Part shown: piece after piece, positions 50,032 to 60,100 of the stretch
Numbering within the stretch: the stretch's first letter is position 1
How the letters are laid out: the number at the start of each line of letters is the position of its first letter
Origin: Nocardia terpenica
GTDB taxonomy: Bacteria > Actinomycetota > Actinomycetes > Mycobacteriales > Mycobacteriaceae
Length of the DNA stretch: 64,000 nt
Assembly: GCF_013186535.1 (NCBI RefSeq)
Contig: NZ_JABMCZ010000005.1
Location: 1,645,693-1,709,692 of the forward strand
Direction: 5' to 3'
The notes under the pieces: model-generated
Told to the model about the DNA's origin: nothing
Database searches by the model: none
Seen by the model: only the letters and a program-made list of their open reading frames with translations
Made by a program: the position numbers and the translations under genes

Positions 50032-51808
50032 CTGTCAACGGCAGCGGAATCCTGGATCTGGCACAGACTTGGTGATTGACCGGTTCGGGATGCGAAGGGG
50101 CGGTTGATAGTTCATCATGTCGCGAGTGTTCTGATCTTGGAGCGATGAGGGTCCTGTTCCCGCACCTGGATGGTCTGCGGATCGAGGTCGTCCGTGCGGC
50201 GGGTTCGACGGTGCGGATCGAGGCTGCGACCGGCGACGGACCGGCCGGGTGTCCCGGTTGCGGGACACTGTCTGCGCGGGTCCACAGCCGGTACCGGCGA
50301 CGGTTGTCCGATACCTCGATCACCGGCCGCGAAGTCGTGATCGGGTTACAGGTCCGCAGGCTGTTCTGCGGCAATTCCGATTGCGGGAAAACAACTTTCG
50401 CCGAGCAGGTGCCGCAGCTGGCGGCCAGGCATGCTCGCCGCACCCTGATTCTGCAGCGTGCGTTGTGCGCGGTCGCGCTGGCGCTGGGCGGGCGCGCGGG
50501 AGCGCGACTGACCCGGCACCTGGCCGCGACAGTGAGCCGGATGACGTTGCTGCGCCAGATCCGGGCCTTGCCCGATCCTCAGCCCCCGGTCCCGCGGGTG
50601 TTGGGCGTGGACGACTTCGCCCTGCGCCGCGGGCATCATTACGGCACGATCCTGATCGACATGCAGACCCGCCGCCCGATCGAGGTCCTGGACGACCGGA
50701 CTGCGGACACCCTCACGGCCTGGCTGCGGGCCCACCCGGGCGTGGAGATCGTCTGCCGCGACCGCGCCGGCGCTTACGCCGAAGGCGCCGCCGCCGGGGC
50801 GCCGGACGCGGTGCAGGTCGCCGATCGCTGGCACATCTGGCACAACCTCGGCGAAGCGGTCGAACGGACCGTGGCACGCCACCGCGCCAGCCTGCCCGCC
50901 GCGATCACCGCCCCTGAACCGCAGGACAGGCCCGATATCGCCGCGATTGCCGCCGAAATCCTCCCTGGTCCGGTCCCGCCCGGCGAACGGCAGGATCGCA
51001 CCGCAGTGCGCACCCGCCGGCGCTGGGACCAGGTCCATGCTCTGCTGGCCCAGGGCACGAGCATCCTGGCGATCAGCCGCGAGCTGGGCTTGTCCCGCGG
51101 CACCACACGCCGCTTCGTCCGCGCCGAGTCGGTCGAGGAGCTGCTGGTCAACAACCGCCTCGGATTCCGAGTCAGCATTCTCGAGGCATACAAGCCTGAG
51201 CTGCATCGGCGGTGGAACCAGGGGTGCACCAACGCAACCCAACTGTTCGAGGAGATCAAGGCCCGCGGATACCAAGGCAGCGAGAAGCTGGTACGCAACT
51301 ACCTGCAGCCCTTGCGTGCCCTCACGCACGTCCCGGTCGCGCCACCCAAGCCACCGACCGTCCGCAAAGTCGTCGCCTGGATCATGACCAACCCCGCCAC
51401 CCTCGCCGCCGAGCACCGGACGAGCCTCGACGCGATCCTGGCAGTCAGCCCGGAACTGGCCGCGCTGACCGGGCACGTCCGCGCGTTCGCCGACATCATG
51501 GGCCAGCGGCGCGGGCAGGATCTCGAACGGTGGATGGCCACCGTCGACGCCGACGACCAGCCCGCGCTGCACTCGTTCGTGCGCGGCTTGCGCAGCGATC
51601 AGGACGCGGTCACCGCCGGGCTGACCATGTCTTGGAGCAGCGGAACGGTCGAAGGCCACGTCAACCGAATCAAGATGCTCAAGCGACAGATGTTCGGCCG
51701 CGCGAAAACCGACCTGCTCCGCAAGCGAATCCTGTTGAGCGAGTGAACAACCCGGTCGGTCGGGTCACGAAATTTGTGCCAGATCCAGTTTTCACCTGCC
51801 GTCGACAG
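50032..51808 (+). mobile_element. ISL3-family insertion sequence
   Basis: One transposase gene is flanked by long imperfect inverted repeats. The left end begins CTGTCAACGGCAG and continues CTGGATCTGGCACA. The right end, read from the other strand, begins CTGTCGACGGCAG and continues CTGGATCTGGCACA, with about 30 of 37 bases matching. No clear target duplication is seen. The element has replaced the 3' end of the methyltransferase gene at its right side. Confidence 0.88.
50145..51746 (+). CDS. ISL3-family transposase
   Basis: A 533-residue DDE transposase. The N-terminal zinc-finger pattern GCPGCGTLSARVHSRYRR with a later CGNSDCG is followed by the catalytic core (VLGVDDFALRRGHHYGTILI, VEIVCRDRAGAYAEGA, VQVADRWHIWHNL) and the C-terminal DDE end WSSGTVEGHVNRIKMLKRQM. 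Intact, so the element may still be active. ATG 50145 is chosen over 50076. Confidence 0.93.
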   Translation: MRVLFPHLDGLRIEVVRAAGSTVRIEAATGDGPAGCPGCGTLSARVHSRYRRRLSDTSITGREVVIGLQVRRLFCGNSDCGKTTFAEQVPQLAARHARRTLILQRALCAVALALGGRAGARLTRHLAATVSRMTLLRQIRALPDPQPPVPRVLGVDDFALRRGHHYGTILIDMQTRRPIEVLDDRTADTLTAWLRAHPGVEIVCRDRAGAYAEGAAAGAPDAVQVADRWHIWHNLGEAVERTVARHRASLPAAITAPEPQDRPDIAAIAAEILPGPVPPGERQDRTAVRTRRRWDQVHALLAQGTSILAISRELGLSRGTTRRFVRAESVEELLVNNRLGFRVSILEAYKPELHRRWNQGCTNATQLFEEIKARGYQGSEKLVRNYLQPLRALTHVPVAPPKPPTVRKVVAWIMTNPATLAAEHRTSLDAILAVSPELAALTGHVRAFADIMGQRRGQDLERWMATVDADDQPALHSFVRGLRSDQDAVTAGLTMSWSSGTVEGHVNRIKMLKRQMFGRAKTDLLRKRILLSE

Positions 51809-52689
51809 GTTCGAGGTTTGCGGAAGACCAGGACATCTTCGTGTGCGATGAGGGCCAGGGGCAGTCCGGCGTCGCGGTTTTTGAGGACGAAGTCGCGTTG
51901 GAAGAAGGAGCTGTGTGCGACGATGCTGCCGTTGGTGAGGCGGCCGAGTAGTGCTGCGGCTCGGTCGATGGGGACGAGTCCGGCGGTTTGGGCGCATTCG
52001 GTGAGTAGTGAGGGTAGGTCGATCAGTTCGGCGTGCTGTCGCCAGGGGCGGGCGGTGATGATGACGTGTGCGCCGGGTTTGAGGTAGTCGGCGGCGGCGG
52101 TGAGGATGCGGGTGAATCCTGTCAACAGGCGGGGGACGCCGATGTTGGCGAGGTTGCCGCGGTCGAGGGTGTTGCCGTAGCGGTTGTTGGTTTTGTGTAC
52201 TCCTTCCCCGGCGCGGACGCGGACGTGGCCGTGTGTGGAGTCTCCGTATGGGGGTGAGGTGATGAGCAGGTCGACGGTGCCGCGCAGGTCGGCGGGCAGG
52301 CAGGTGGCGAGTTTGCGGGCATCGCCTGTGTATACGGTGGCTTCGGTGTTGATGCCGTGTTCGCGGGCGATCTTCAGGTTGGTTCGCGCGGTGTCGGCCC
52401 AGCGGGGCTCGTATTCGACGCCGACGGCTTGGCGGTCGAGGTGGAGTGCTTCGATCAGGGTGGTGCCGATTCCGCACATGGGGTCCATCACCAGGTCGCC
52501 GGGTTTGCTGTAGCGGGTGATGGCTGCGGCGGCGATGTGGGGCAGCATTTTCGCCGGGTGCGCTGAGGAGTCGCGGTGGTAGCGCGTGCCGCGCTGGGCG
52601 GCGGGCGCGGTCTGCGCGGTCGCCCACACCGATACCCGCCCCTGGGCGGGGGTGCGGTCGTACGCGGTGGTGGGTTCGCTGGTGTACAT
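51679..52689 (-). CDS. DNA methyltransferase with IS-altered C-terminus
   Basis: 336 residues. The S-adenosylmethionine motif is LVMDPMCGIGTTLIEALHLD and the catalytic motif is LLITSPPYGDSTHGH, a (T/S)PPY class N4-cytosine or N6-adenine methyltransferase. The native protein should end near HEDVLVFRKP. The last 40-odd codons (RRQVKTGSGTNF onward) are read from the ISL3 element and stop at 51679. The core is complete, so activity may be retained. Preceded by a degenerate paralogue. Confidence 0.85.
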   Translation of the reverse strand: MYTSEPTTAYDRTPAQGRVSVWATAQTAPAAQRGTRYHRDSSAHPAKMLPHIAAAAITRYSKPGDLVMDPMCGIGTTLIEALHLDRQAVGVEYEPRWADTARTNLKIAREHGINTEATVYTGDARKLATCLPADLRGTVDLLITSPPYGDSTHGHVRVRAGEGVHKTNNRYGNTLDRGNLANIGVPRLLTGFTRILTAAADYLKPGAHVIITARPWRQHAELIDLPSLLTECAQTAGLVPIDRAAALLGRLTNGSIVAHSSFFQRDFVLKNRDAGLPLALIAHEDVLVFRKPRTCRRQVKTGSGTNFVTRPTGLFTRSTGFACGAGRFSRGRTSVA

Positions 52690-52763
52690 GGGGGGATGGC
52701 CTTTCGCGGTGGGGGTGAACGCGCCGGGGTGCGGCGCGCGTGGGCGGGGTGTGGGGCTGGGGT

Positions 52764-53414
52764 TCATGCGGCGGTGGTGAGGTCGTGCGGCTGCAAGAAC
52801 ACCGAGACATCGGTGTGGATGATGTCGTTGTGCTCGTCCGGACCGGCCACGACGCGGCACGGGGTGCCGGGGTGGGTGGGGGCGGCGACGATGGCGGTGC
52901 CGTGGACGGGGGCGGCGATCAGGTGCTGTAGGTAGAGCAGGTCGCAGTGTTGTGCGGCGCTGACCAGGTGGCCGGAGAGGTCGCGCAGGTGACCGTCGCT
53001 GTCGTGGCCGCAGCGGCTGAACACGACGAGCAGGCCGCCGACTCGTAACCGGGCCGAGGCCACCTGGACTGCCTCCGGCACGGTCTGTGGTTCGGGCTCC
53101 GGGAGCAGGGTGGTCAGGATCAGGTCGGTGTCGGCGACGGGCACCGACTCGTCCGGGCCGGTGGTCGCGGGAACGGGGATCCGGCCGAGTTCGGCAAGGG
53201 TCGAGGTGGTGGGGGTGCTGGTGTCGGGGAGCAGCATGACCCGGTCGCTGGGGCGGCTGTATTCGAGCACGGCTCGGGTGAGCAGGCGCGGCGGCCACGG
53301 GTCGTGCGGGTCGATGGGTGTCGGCCCGGCCGCCCACAGCGTGGTCGGGATCATCGCGGGCGCTGTCCCCGTACCCCGGGCGGCGGTGCGGCGGGTGGGT
53401 TGGTTCTGGGTCAT
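52764..53414 (-). CDS. Catalytically degenerate methyltransferase-like paralogue
   Basis: 216 residues. The order of segments mirrors the adjacent methyltransferase: TRAVLEYSRPSDRVMLLPDT aligns with its SAM motif region, DLILTTLLPEPEP with its TSPPY region and ASARLRVGGLLVVFSRCGHD with its later strand. The GxGTT glycines and PPY catalytic residues are missing. It may be a regulatory or DNA-binding partner; this comparison was made by eye. ATG 53414 begins MTQNQPTRR. Confidence 0.6.
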   Translation of the reverse strand: MTQNQPTRRTAARGTGTAPAMIPTTLWAAGPTPIDPHDPWPPRLLTRAVLEYSRPSDRVMLLPDTSTPTTSTLAELGRIPVPATTGPDESVPVADTDLILTTLLPEPEPQTVPEAVQVASARLRVGGLLVVFSRCGHDSDGHLRDLSGHLVSAAQHCDLLYLQHLIAAPVHGTAIVAAPTHPGTPCRVVAGPDEHNDIIHTDVSVFLQPHDLTTAA

Positions 53415-53880
53415 CGGGAGTACCTCTTTCCGGTCGGGTGTTTCTACCGGCAGCACTCCTCCCTTCAGCTGGTTTTCGGACATCGAGCAGGAAAAAAATT
53501 CACCCACGTCTCACGCCGCTCCGAAACCGGCCGGAAATGGTTGCATGCACGTGAGGCGGGCGTGCGCAATGGCAAATCGGATGCGGGGTGGGTCTCGGAT
53601 TTTTTCACCGACCGCGGCTGATTCTGTGGCGGCCGTGTGGCGCTCTGGTGGAGCGCCACAGCAGCATTACACGGCGCGCTCATCTCCTGGTAGACGGTCA
53701 TCTCGGTGGCGGTTTCAGGGGTGGGCGTGACCGGGTGTGAACGCGCCGCACTGTTCGACACTGAATGCGTTCTGAGGTCTTTCTGAATTCGTCGTGAATT
53801 GTTTCTGACGGTGTTTTGTGGCGGGTCTCGCGTGTCCTTGCTTGGTCGATTTTCTTTCGCTGAGCACAGGAGGTAAGTCC
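53415..53880. promoter_or_regulatory. Divergent intergenic region with hairpin
   Basis: This 466-bp region separates the methyltransferase pair from the transfer operon and holds no credible gene. GTGGCGCTC (53637-53645) and GAGCGCCAC (53651-53659) form a perfect 9-bp stem. It should contain the transfer-operon promoter; an origin of transfer could lie here but no nick site is recognisable. Confidence 0.4.
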
Positions 53881-54831
53881 ATGAATTCACGGAAGAAGCG
53901 GGTCCGCCGGGTAACGCCGACAGCGCTGCAGTTGGTCCGGAAACGGTTCGGTGAGCTGGCCGACCAGCAGATGGACGGTCTGCCGCCGTCGTGGGGGCCG
54001 ATGAGTATCAGGCAGGCGTCGCGGCGGGTTCTCGATCGTCGGGTTCCCCTGGCTGAGGTCGATGCGGTGTGGGCGGAGCTGGTGACTCGGGCCCGGACCA
54101 GGCAGGAGGTCCCGGTACTGGTGTGTGCGGGTTTCGCGTTGCCGATGCTGTCGACGCTGTCGTCCACCTTGACCGGGCACTGGACCCACCGTCACGACAC
54201 CCAGGCCATGGTGCTGACCGCACTCCTGGAAGCCGTGGACTGGATCGACCTGTCGCGCCCGTATGTGGCGTCGCGACTGCGGTGGGCGGTCTATCACCGG
54301 TGCCGCGCGGCGATCCGGGAGCGCCGGTTGGCATCGGTCCCGTCGTGGTGGGTGACCAGCCCGGACAGCATCGACGAGGACGCCGATATTCCGGTATCGA
54401 TCGACCTGGGGCACGCCCGGCGCGGGCATCCGGACGAGCTGTTGGAGTTGGCGGTCGCCGAGGGGGTGCTCACCGCAGCCGAAGCCCGGCTGATCGCCGA
54501 CACCCGCCTGGACGGCCAGCCGTTGCACGGCGTTGCCGCCGACGTCGGGATCGACTACGACACCGTGGTCAAGCGCCGCCGCCGCGCCGAGCTGCGACTG
54601 GCGCAGTGGCTCACCCACCGCCTGCAGGAGTCGCTGTCGGCGGGGTTCAGCGAGGTCGAGGCCGCCGCCGTGGACAACCTCACTCGCGCTGTCGGCCAGG
54701 CCCCGCGCAAAAAGTTGTGGCGGGCGATGTCCGAAAACGGCGATGCGGCAGGAGTGTCTCCAGTGCGGGCGCCTTCACAGGCTCTCGCGGACCCGCAACC
54801 CGCTCGCCAGGAGGTGCGCCGATGCGCATGA
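53881..54831 (+). CDS. Sigma-factor-like HTH protein of the transfer region
   Basis: 316 residues. The C-terminal third carries a sigma-70 region-4-type HTH (LHGVAADVGIDYDTVVKRRR then RAELRLAQWL, about 220-250). The middle (WIDLSRPYVASRLRWAVYHR) resembles sigma region 2. Such proteins often open the conjugation operon of actinobacterial elements. ATG 53881 follows GGAGGTAAGTCC. The stop overlaps the next gene by 10 bp. Confidence 0.7.
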   Translation: MNSRKKRVRRVTPTALQLVRKRFGELADQQMDGLPPSWGPMSIRQASRRVLDRRVPLAEVDAVWAELVTRARTRQEVPVLVCAGFALPMLSTLSSTLTGHWTHRHDTQAMVLTALLEAVDWIDLSRPYVASRLRWAVYHRCRAAIRERRLASVPSWWVTSPDSIDEDADIPVSIDLGHARRGHPDELLELAVAEGVLTAAEARLIADTRLDGQPLHGVAADVGIDYDTVVKRRRRAELRLAQWLTHRLQESLSAGFSEVEAAAVDNLTRAVGQAPRKKLWRAMSENGDAAGVSPVRAPSQALADPQPARQEVRRCA

Positions 54832-55226
54832 CCCGTTCCCCCGTTTTTCGGCCCTTCTTCGCCCGTCGTGCCGATGGTCGTCAACGCCTGCGCAGGCCCG
54901 GCGGAGCGGTGCTCGCTGCCGGGGTGGTCTCGGTTGCCGCCGTGGTTGCTGCGGCGGCTCCGGCGGCGGCGGATCCGGTGGTGCTGGCGGTGGCCGGGTC
55001 GCTCGACGAAGTGTGTACGCACCTGCGGAACTGGCTGATCGGCATCCTGGCCACCGTCGCCACGGTCTACTTGACCGTTGGCGGGGCCCGCTACCTGCTC
55101 TCGGGTGGCGACGCCGGTGAGGTCGAGCGAGCTAAGGCGTGTGTGCGGGCCGCGCTGATCGGCTACAGCCTGGCTATCCTCGCCCCGGTCGTCGTGGAAG
55201 TCCTCAAATCCCTGGTGGGGGGCTGA
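54822..55226 (+). CDS. VirB2/TrbC-like pilin-type protein
   Basis: 134 residues: a long signal sequence (residues about 1-50, ending APAAADP) and two transmembrane segments (LIGILATVATVYLTVGGARY; ALIGYSLAILAPVVVEVLKS). This matches small two-helix VirB2-type subunits of type IV secretion. Start ATG 54822 has GGAGG eight bases upstream and overlaps the preceding gene. Confidence 0.75.
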   Translation: MRMTRSPVFRPFFARRADGRQRLRRPGGAVLAAGVVSVAAVVAAAAPAAADPVVLAVAGSLDEVCTHLRNWLIGILATVATVYLTVGGARYLLSGGDAGEVERAKACVRAALIGYSLAILAPVVVEVLKSLVGG

Positions 55227-55228
55227 CC

Positions 55229-56938
55229 ATGTCTGCCCCCACCCGCGCGGGCGGAGGCGCGCACCGGGCCCGGTGGCGGTGGTTGCTGACCGTCGCTGCG
55301 GCTGCACTCATGGTGGCGGCCAGCACCGCTGCGGCATGGGCGGACCCGGCCACCACCCCGCCCCCGGCACCGCCGGTGGTCACCGCACCAGCCGCCCCCG
55401 CCCCGACCCCGGCACCCACGGTTCCGGCAACGGTGCCGCCCGCCGCGCCCCCGACCGCGCCGTGCACGGATCCCGCTTCCCCGATGTGTGGGTCGAGGCC
55501 GGGTCCGGGCTCCGGTGATGCGGGCAGTGCGGGCGAGCCTGAGTGTGGGATCGACCATATTTCCGGCTGTGTGGTCAAGGCGATGGACGGGTTTTTCGCC
55601 AACCTGGTCGCTTCGGCCTTGAATCCGTTGCTGAGGTTGCTGTCGACCACGTTGTTGGCGACTCCGGATCCGGTCACGTTGCCGCATGTCGGGCAGTTGT
55701 GGTCGTCGTCGTGGCAGCTCACCGTCACCGTGTACGGGCTGCTGGTGATGGCCGCGGGGATCGTGTTGATGTCGTATCAGACGCTGCAGTCGCGGTGGTC
55801 GGTGCGTGAGATCGTGCCCCGGATCGTGCTCGGCATGCTCGCGGCGGCCTTGAGTTTCCCGCTGGCCACCGAGGCGGTGCGCGCGGCGAACGCGGTGTCG
55901 GCGGCGCTGGCCGGGGACGGAGCCGATCCGGGTTCGGCCGGGCAGGCGTTGCAGCAGCTGGTCACCGCGGGCCCCGGGTCGGGCATCTTCGTGCTGTTGT
56001 TGTCGGCCGCGCTCATCGTGCTGGTCTTGCTGCTGTTTGTCGGGTACGTGGTCCGGGTCGCGATCACCATCGTGTTGATCGTGGCCGCCCCGTTGGCGCT
56101 CATGTGTCATGGGCTGCCGGTGACCGAGCCGATCGCCCGATGGTGGTGGCGAGCCATCGGTGCGTGCCTGGCCATCCAGGTGGTGCAGTCACTGACCTTG
56201 ATCACCGCCGCCCGCGTATTCCTCACCCCCGGCGGATGGAGTTTCTTCGGCCCGAACACCGGCGGTCTGGTGACCCTGATCGTGTCGATCGCCATGGTGG
56301 CGATCCTGGTCAAAACCCCCTTCTGGCTGCTGTCGGCGCTGCGGATCGGCGGCGGCCATTCCATGGTCGGCGGGATGGTGCGCGGGTTCATCGCGTACAA
56401 GACCTTCGGTCTGCTCCGCCAGGGTGCCAGGGCCGTCGCCAGGCAACCTCCGTACCCCGAAACCCAGGACGCACCCGTCGAAGCCGAGCCGCGCGCAGCG
56501 GAACGCGATGCGGGATGCCGCCGACCCGTACTGGCGGGAGAAAACGACTGCCGACGGTCAGCTGCTGTTGCCGTTGCAGGGGCTCACCCGGGTCAAACCC
56601 GCGCCTGCGGTCCCGGCGGCGAAACGGCCGCGGCGCGTGCCGGGTTCACCGCCCTCACCGCATACCGGTCAGCAGCTGCGGCTGGACCTGTTCAAGCCGG
56701 GCCCGCAGCTGTCTCCCGAAGCGCCCCGCCCGCCCGGCCAGATGGCCTTGTTCTACGCCAGTCCCACCACACGCCAGCGCCGCCCGGCCGCCCCGATGCG
56801 CCCGCCCCGGACGCGCACGACACCGGCCACTACCACGGCTGGCTCGGACACCGGAGCACCCGTGCGGAAACGGGCTGGCACGGGCCGCCAGCTGACACTG
56901 CGGTACCCGCCGCCCGAACCCAGACCCACGGTTGGTGA
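55229..56938 (+). CDS. TrbL/VirB6-like polytopic transfer protein (frame uncertain after about 56,500)
   Basis: The signal peptide (MSAPTRAGGGAHRARWRWLL and on to ADP) is followed by a Pro/Ala-rich segment, then about seven transmembrane helices from residue 120 to 385 (for example LTVTVYGLLVMAAGIVLMSY; VLMCHGLPV follows the third cluster). This is the VirB6/TrbL-like channel component. After GARAVARQPPYPETQDAP the frame runs to 56938 with poor coding character. The real C-terminus is probably in the +1 frame, which ends at 57140. ATG 55229 is 3 bp after the pilin stop. Confidence 0.75.
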   Translation: MSAPTRAGGGAHRARWRWLLTVAAAALMVAASTAAAWADPATTPPPAPPVVTAPAAPAPTPAPTVPATVPPAAPPTAPCTDPASPMCGSRPGPGSGDAGSAGEPECGIDHISGCVVKAMDGFFANLVASALNPLLRLLSTTLLATPDPVTLPHVGQLWSSSWQLTVTVYGLLVMAAGIVLMSYQTLQSRWSVREIVPRIVLGMLAAALSFPLATEAVRAANAVSAALAGDGADPGSAGQALQQLVTAGPGSGIFVLLLSAALIVLVLLLFVGYVVRVAITIVLIVAAPLALMCHGLPVTEPIARWWWRAIGACLAIQVVQSLTLITAARVFLTPGGWSFFGPNTGGLVTLIVSIAMVAILVKTPFWLLSALRIGGGHSMVGGMVRGFIAYKTFGLLRQGARAVARQPPYPETQDAPVEAEPRAAERDAGCRRPVLAGENDCRRSAAVAVAGAHPGQTRACGPGGETAAARAGFTALTAYRSAAAAGPVQAGPAAVSRSAPPARPDGLVLRQSHHTPAPPGRPDAPAPDAHDTGHYHGWLGHRSTRAETGWHGPPADTAVPAARTQTHGW

Positions 56939-57140
56939 TCCGTATGCGCGAGTGCAGGTCACCAAGGGCGGCCAGTACGTGCTGCCGCTCGGGGTGCCCC
57001 GGGTGCCGCGACCGGCCCCCGCCCCGGTGTGGGTGGCTCCCCCTGCACCGCGTGCTGCCGGTCGGCAGCTGCATCTTCCCCTTCCCGATCTTCCCGTTCG
57101 CCGCCGTTGTCGTCGGCCTGCTTCTGGAGGTGCCCAATGA
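56508..57140 (+). CDS. Repeat-containing tail ORF, possible TrbL C-terminus
   Basis: 210 residues from ATG 56508 (MRDAADPYWREKTTADGQLL). The motif GQ/GRQ-L-x-LPL recurs (DGQLLLPLQGL, GQQLRLDLF, GRQLTLRY, GGQYVLPLGV, GRQLHLPLPDL). Its TGA overlaps the start of the VirB4-like gene by ATGA, so this frame is genuinely translated. It is either a separate gene nested in the TrbL reading frame or, more likely, the TrbL tail separated by a single indel near 56,500. Confidence 0.6.
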   Translation: MRDAADPYWREKTTADGQLLLPLQGLTRVKPAPAVPAAKRPRRVPGSPPSPHTGQQLRLDLFKPGPQLSPEAPRPPGQMALFYASPTTRQRRPAAPMRPPRTRTTPATTTAGSDTGAPVRKRAGTGRQLTLRYPPPEPRPTVGDPYARVQVTKGGQYVLPLGVPRVPRPAPAPVWVAPPAPRAAGRQLHLPLPDLPVRRRCRRPASGGAQ

Positions 57141-60100
57141 GCATGTACCGCATCCCGTCCGATGTAGAGCGGCCCGACCGGATCGTCGGCCCGTTCACCG
57201 CCCGCCAACTCGCCCTGCTCACCGCCACCGGCGTCGCGCTGCTGCTGACGTGGGCGGCCACCCGGGTGGTCGTGCCGGTCGCGGTGTTCGCCGCCGTCGC
57301 GGCCCCGGTCGCTGCCCTCGCGACCGCCACCATCCTCACCACTCGCGACGGGATGTCGGGTGATCAGCTTCTGCTCACCGCGCTGCGGCACCGGATGCGG
57401 CCCCGTCGCCTGATCGCCGTCGGTTCCGATCAGCACGATCGCGCCGGTGCGCCGGGCTGGCTCACCGCCACCGCGACCGGGCCGCGGCCGGTGACCGCGC
57501 AACCGATCACCACCGGCACAGCCCCGCTGCCGCGCACCGTCACCGGTGCGGGCGGGGTCGGTGTGGTCGACCTCGGTGCCGACGGGATCGCGGTGATCGC
57601 CGCCGCGACCAGCATCAACCTCGCGCTGCGGACCCCGGCCGAGCAGGCCGGGCTGGTAAGCGCGCTCGCCGGATACCTGCACGGGCTGTCCCGGCACGGC
57701 GTGCAGATCCTGCTGCGCTCGGTGCGCCTGGACGTGACCGGCCACATCGCGCGCCTGCGGGCCGCGGCCGAGGACATGTCACCGGAGCTGGCCGAATACG
57801 CTCGCGACCACACCCGCCATCTCGCCGAGCTGGCCGACGACGACACCGCCGCGCACCGGCAGGTCTTGTTGGTGTGGCGCGAACCGCTCGGCCCCGCCAC
57901 CCGCCTGGCCGCCTCCCCCGTGGGCGGGTTCACCGCCCGGGGCCGCCGCGACCGCGAGATCTCCGCCGCCGAGCGCCACGCCGCCCAGGCACGGTTGCTG
58001 GCCCGCGTCGACGAAGCCACCGACATGCTGGCACCGCTGGGTATCGGCGTCCGCGTGCTCGACGACGACGCGGCGCGAGCGATCCTGACCAGCTGCACCA
58101 ACCCCGCCAACCTCGTCCCTTCGAGCGCTACCGACGCCGCAGGCCCCACCGAGATCATCACCCTCGGCCAGAGCGCGTTCACCGGCGCAACCTTCGACAC
58201 CGACGCCGAAGACCAGGCCGAACAGACGGGGGAGGAAAACCCGACGACCGTGCACGACTGCGCCCGCGCTCATGCCCGTCGCCGGGGTGGTCTGCTGGCG
58301 CGTCGAGGCCGCCGGGTGGTGGAGTTCGCGCCGGAGTCGTTGACCATCGGCACCCGTCACCTCGAGGTGGGGGCGGATTTCGTGGCGACGATCGCGGTCA
58401 CGGGCTACCCGCGGGAAGTGGCCGCCGGGTGGCTGACACCGCTGTCGGCGTTCCCGGGCCGGGTGGATATTGCGGTGCACATCGAGCCGATTCCGGCCGA
58501 GACCGCCGCGCTGCGGTTGCGCCGACAGATCGCCCGCCTGGAATCGTCGATGATGTCGGCGACGATGAACCAGCGGGTCGCCGATCCGGCGGTCGAAGTG
58601 GCTGCCGAGGACGCTGCCGTGTTGTCGGCGCAGCTGGCCCGCGGTGAGTCCCGATTGTTTAGGGCCGGGGTGTATCTGACGGTGCACGCGGGCTCCGAAC
58701 GGGAGCTGGCCGGGCAGGTCGCCGCGCTGCGCACCCTGTGTGCGAGCCTGCTGATCGACACCTGCCCGCTGACCTACCGCGCCGTCGGAGGTTGGGTGAC
58801 CACCCTGCCGCTGGGCCTGGATCCGATCCGGGCGCACCGCACCTTCGACAGCCACGCCCTCGCCGCGGCCGTCCCGTTCGCCTCCGCGCAGCTACCGCCC
58901 GCCGACCCGGTCGCCACCCGCCCGGCCGGGGTGCTGTACGGGCGCGACGGCGCCGCCGGGCTGCTGTTCCACGACCGCTTCGGGCCCAGCATGCACAACC
59001 ACAACGAGGTCATCCTCGGCCGCTCCGGGTCCGGCAAGTCCTACCTGGTGAAGACCGAAATCCTGCGGTCGTTGTATCGGGGCATCGAAACCGTGGTCAT
59101 CGACCCCGAGGACGAGTACGCGGCCCTGGCCGACGCCGTCGGCGGTGTCCGCATCCCGCTGGGTGCCACCGGCGTCTGCGTCAACCCCTTCGATCTCGAC
59201 ATCCATATCGGTCCCACCGGTCGGCGCACCGCCACCGCCGACACGCTCACTCGGCGAAAGCTGTACCTGCACACCGTGATCGCGGTCCTGCTCGGCGAGC
59301 AGACCCCGGCCCAGCGCGCCGTGCTCGACACCGCGCTGACCGCCACCTACACCGCGGCCGGGATCACCGGTAACCCGGCCACCTGGGTGCGGCCCGCTCC
59401 ATCGTTGAGCCTGCTGCGCGAGCAGCTCGCCGCTGCCGGGAACCCGGTGGCGGCAGAACTCGCCGCCGCCCTGGCCCCGTATGTCCGCGGTGGTGCGTTC
59501 GGTGAGCTGCTCGACGGTGCCACCACCCACGGGGCCGAGGGCGGGTTGATCGTGTACTCGCTGCGGGCCCTGCCCGAGGAACTCAAGACCATCGGCACCC
59601 TGCTCGCATTGGACGCGACCTGGCGTCGGGTCAGCGACCCCGTGACGCGGCGGCCCCGCCTGGTCGTGGTGGACGAAGCATGGCTGCTGATGCGGCAACC
59701 GGCCGGAGCGAGGTTCTTGTTCCGGCTGGCCAAGTCGGCCCGTAAGTATCTGGCCGGGTTGACCGTTGCCACCCAGGACGGACCCGACGTGCTGTCCACC
59801 GATCTCGGTCGAGCGATCGTCGCCAATGCGGCCACCCAGGTGCTGTTGCGCCAAGCCCCGCAGTCGATCGACGAGGTCGGCGACGCGTTCGGCCTGTCCG
59901 AGGGGGAGCGTCGGTTCCTGCTGACCGCCGACCGCGGTCACGGCCTCCTCGCTGTCGGCGCGCACCAGCGCACCGTCTTCGCCTCGGTCGCCTCCCTCGC
60001 CGAGCACCAGCTGGCGACCACGTCCCCGGAGTTCGACACCGACACCGACGACCCCGGCTACATCGCCCTCCCGGCGACGACACCGACGATACCGAGATCG

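Noticed and set aside
49692..50107. Possible genes upstream of the ISL3 transposase
   Set aside because: Frames are inconsistent, lack ribosome sites and run into the inverted repeat; treated as degraded DNA.
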